Positions 6,513 to 8,134 of a DNA stretch of 8,134 nucleotides are shown one piece after another (the first letter of the stretch is position 1; every line of letters begins with the position of its first letter). The stretch is from an uncultured Eubacteriales bacterium (lineage in GTDB: Bacteria > Bacillota > Clostridia > Oscillospirales > Oscillospiraceae). The notes under the pieces were generated by a model that made no database searches, was not told the origin of the DNA, and was given only the letters and a program-made list of their open reading frames with translations. The stretch lies in the NCBI GenBank assembly GCA_902461475.1, contig CABPXX010000046.1, positions 1 through 8,134 on the forward strand, given 5' to 3'. Position numbers and translations under genes: made by a program.

Positions 6513-7496
6513 TTATTCAAAGGGATAGCGCACACCCATCTGATGGCGGATCTCATCCATCAGCTCCATCATATGCACCGTGTCCTGGTTGGGCATGGAG
6601 GGGCACTCCAGCGCTCCCGCCTCAATACAGCGGGCTGCCTCTACCACCTCATACTCGTACCCTGTGAGCTGAGCAGGGCAGGGGTGGTGCTCTACTTGCT
6701 GGTACTGGGCGTCATAGACGGTGATGGACTGGGGATTGTTGATGTTCTCCACCACGGCAAAGCCACGGGTACCGTAGATGACTCCCAACCGGTCAGAGAC
6801 ACAGTTCGCCCCGGCGTTCAACACTGCCATCTTTCCGTCCTTCCACGTCAGGGTCATGCTGTCCTGGAGGTCCACTCCCTTGTCCGAGAGGACGCCCACA
6901 GCATGGACCTGATCTGGGGTACCAAACACCATCTCGGCAAAGTTCAGAGGATAGATTCCCACGTCCAGCAGGGCACCGCCGGCCAAGGCAGGCTCCACAA
7001 TGCGCTCTTTCCCCATGATCTCATAGCCCAGGTTGGCAGTGAGCATTCGGGGCTCTCCAATGACGCCGGAATTCACCACCTGAGAGATAACCTCCCGCAT
7101 AGGCTGATATCTGGTCCAGATGGCCTCGGTGAGCAGCAGGCCCTTGTCTTTGGCCCGCTGGAACATCTCTCGTGCCTGCTGAGCATTGGCGGCAAAGGCC
7201 TTCTCGCACAGGACATGCTTTCCGTGCTCCAGGCACATCATGACATGCTGATAATGATGAGAGTGAGGGGTGGCCACATACACCAGCTGGACTTGCTGGT
7301 CCTGGAGCATCTCCTCATAGCTGCCGTAGACTCGCTCTACGCCGTGGGTATCGGCAAACTGCTGGGCCCGTTCCAAATTCCGAGCTGCCACAGCATATAG
7401 GGAGATGGCATGATTTCCCGCCTGATTCATACGATTGATGGTCTCCGCCATGGTTGCGGAAATGCGGCCAGCTCCCAAAATAGCCATATGAAGCAT
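6513..7496 (-). CDS. Gfo/Idh/MocA-family NAD(P)-dependent oxidoreductase
   Basis: A soluble oxidoreductase of about 327 residues. It opens with a Rossmann fold, MAILGAGRIS, whose GxGxxx loop binds the nicotinamide cofactor. Then come VATPHSHHYQH and the CEKAFA motif, where most relatives have EKP and the Lys is catalytic. The second domain shows EAIWTRYQP and GGALLDVGIYPL, the pattern of the dihydrodiol-dehydrogenase-like branch. Substrate is probably a sugar, inositol or related polyol, but cannot be read from the sequence. Start choice: AAGGAG (minus strand, 7506-7511) directly abuts the ATG at 7505 with no gap but sits 9 bases before the ATG at 7496, so the latter is preferred; the upstream start would add Met-Lys-Lys. 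The gene points away from the phosphofructokinase gene's terminator and converges on the magnesium unit, with no evident functional link to it. Confidence 0.9.
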   Translation of the reverse strand: MLHMAILGAGRISATMAETINRMNQAGNHAISLYAVAARNLERAQQFADTHGVERVYGSYEEMLQDQQVQLVYVATPHSHHYQHVMMCLEHGKHVLCEKAFAANAQQAREMFQRAKDKGLLLTEAIWTRYQPMREVISQVVNSGVIGEPRMLTANLGYEIMGKERIVEPALAGGALLDVGIYPLNFAEMVFGTPDQVHAVGVLSDKGVDLQDSMTLTWKDGKMAVLNAGANCVSDRLGVIYGTRGFAVVENINNPQSITVYDAQYQQVEHHPCPAQLTGYEYEVVEAARCIEAGALECPSMPNQDTVHMMELMDEIRHQMGVRYPFE

Positions 7497-7517
7497 CTTT
7501 TTCATCTCCTTCGGAAT

Positions 7518-7560
7518 ATAAAAAATGATGAGGAATTACATCACTGTAATTCCTCATCAT
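7518..7560 (-). terminator. Intrinsic terminator of the phosphofructokinase gene
   Basis: A perfect 16-bp inverted repeat (7525-7540 with 7545-7560, loop TCAC) is followed on the minus strand by TTTTTATAT. It begins 33 bases after the phosphofructokinase stop codon and ends just before the oxidoreductase ribosome binding site. Because a candidate promoter overlaps its entry side, the same hairpin could also form near the 5' end of the oxidoreductase mRNA. Confidence 0.8.
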
Positions 7561-7587
7561 CATAGCACAAAGCAGGGAAGAGGTCTA
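7559..7587 (-). promoter_or_regulatory. Candidate promoter for the oxidoreductase gene
   Basis: On the minus strand TAGACC (7582-7587, 4 of 6 to the -35 consensus) and TATGAT (7559-7564, 5 of 6 to the -10 consensus) are 17 bases apart, and TGC before the -10 makes it an extended element. Transcription would start inside the hairpin at about 7552. This is the best promoter candidate I see in the roughly 97-base gap between the two genes. Confidence 0.4.
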
Positions 7588-7593
7588 CTCTTC

Positions 7594-8134
7594 TTACTTG
7601 CTGGTCAGAACCTTCTTCAGACGGGCGAAGCGGGGCAGACCGTGCTCGGTGGCGCGGGTGTTCTCACCCTGGATCAGGGGCAGGGCATAGTCGATGAAGC
7701 CCTGGTTGATGCCGTTGCCAGCCTCGTTGATCCACTCCAGGGGCACCTTCTTCTCGAAGTTGGCCACCTCAGAGAGGTTGAACAGCTTGGTCTTGCACTC
7801 ATAGCCGTTCTCACGGGAGCACTCGAAGCCCACCATCTTGTCGGTCTCGCCGGCCACAGCAGCCTCCACGGCGGTCTTACCAGCCAGGAAGGACTCCTGA
7901 ATGTCGGTCTGAGAAGCCAGGTGAGCGCCGCAGCGCTGCAGCAGGGACAGCTCGATGCCACGGACCTTGGCGCCGGTGCGCTCCTTGACGATGTTGGCCA
8001 GCATAGCAGCCAGACCGCCCAGCTGAGCGTGACCGAAACCGTCGGTGGCGGAGGTCTTAGCCTCGGAGACGAAGGAGCCGTCAGCATAGTGGATAACCTC
8101 GGTGCCAGCCACGATGCCGCTGCCCTCCGCTGCC
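7594..8134 (-). CDS. 6-phosphofructokinase, C-terminal part (probably PPi-dependent)
   Basis: The gene enters from the right edge; 179 C-terminal residues and the TAA stop are visible. The stretch RGIELSLLQRCGAHLASQTD, flanked upstream by DGFGHAQLGGLAAMLANIV and downstream by FLAGKTAVEAAVAGETDKMVGFE, is typical of the phosphofructokinases of about 410 residues found in clostridia, many of which use pyrophosphate. The enzyme phosphorylates fructose 6-phosphate to fructose 1,6-bisphosphate in glycolysis. The phosphate-donor site lies outside the window, so the choice between PPi and ATP cannot be checked here. Codon use is strongly biased to GCC, CTG, AAG and GAG, as expected for a highly expressed gene, more so than in the magnesium genes. 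The frame is open to the window edge, so the internal GTG at 8112 is not a start. Confidence 0.8.
   Translation of the reverse strand, partial: AAEGSGIVAGTEVIHYADGSFVSEAKTSATDGFGHAQLGGLAAMLANIVKERTGAKVRGIELSLLQRCGAHLASQTDIQESFLAGKTAVEAAVAGETDKMVGFECSRENGYECKTKLFNLSEVANFEKKVPLEWINEAGNGINQGFIDYALPLIQGENTRATEHGLPRFARLKKVLTSK

Noticed and set aside
6543..7400. Open frame on the plus strand opposite the oxidoreductase
   Set aside because: The minus-strand protein shows clear family motifs throughout; the plus frame has none and no ribosome binding site was seen.
1..8134. CRISPR arrays, insertion sequences, tRNA or rRNA genes
   Set aside because: No regularly spaced repeats, transposase-like proteins, terminal inverted repeats or recognisable structural RNA genes were seen.

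Overview
The window looks like a chromosomal segment of a moderately GC-rich Firmicute, most likely a gut clostridium of the Oscillospiraceae/Flavonifractor type. This rests on strong AGGAGG-type ribosome binding sites, intrinsic hairpin-plus-T terminators, the wording of the phosphofructokinase tail, and a two-copy MgtA locus. The genus is an inference.

Left part (1-6505, plus strand): a magnesium-transport island. A short leader (1-176) precedes a first MgtA-type P-type ATPase (177-2831). Seventeen bases after it lies a small DNA-binding protein with an OmpR/PhoB-type winged helix but no receiver domain (2849-3316). An unusual terminator follows, with two tandem copies of its 5' arm (3332-3386). 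Next is a structured leader (3387-3524). It carries a well-placed ribosome binding site and a short ORF that begins Met-Asp-Ser-Asp-Asp and overlaps the start of the next gene. Then come a second, more canonical MgtA ATPase (3525-6290) and a 49-residue single-pass membrane protein (6306-6455). A strong hairpin terminator (6468-6505) closes the unit and also serves the convergent gene.

Right part (6513-8134, minus strand): a Gfo/Idh/MocA-family NAD(P)-dependent oxidoreductase (6513-7496), preceded by the 3' part of a 6-phosphofructokinase gene, probably of the pyrophosphate-dependent clostridial type, which runs off the window. A perfect 16-bp hairpin lies between them and overlaps a candidate promoter for the oxidoreductase.

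How the parts may work together: the two ATPases are predicted to import Mg2+ at low external magnesium. The winged-helix protein is placed to regulate one or both. The acidic leader ORF and the alternative RNA pairings before the second ATPase suggest a translation-based magnesium sensor analogous in logic, not in sequence, to enterobacterial mgtL. The tiny membrane protein recalls the small MgtA partners MgtS and MgtR. No M-box-like magnesium riboswitch was recognised in either leader. The most interesting candidates are the leader ORF with its switchable hairpin, the tandem-arm terminator, the receiver-less regulator and the 49-residue membrane protein.
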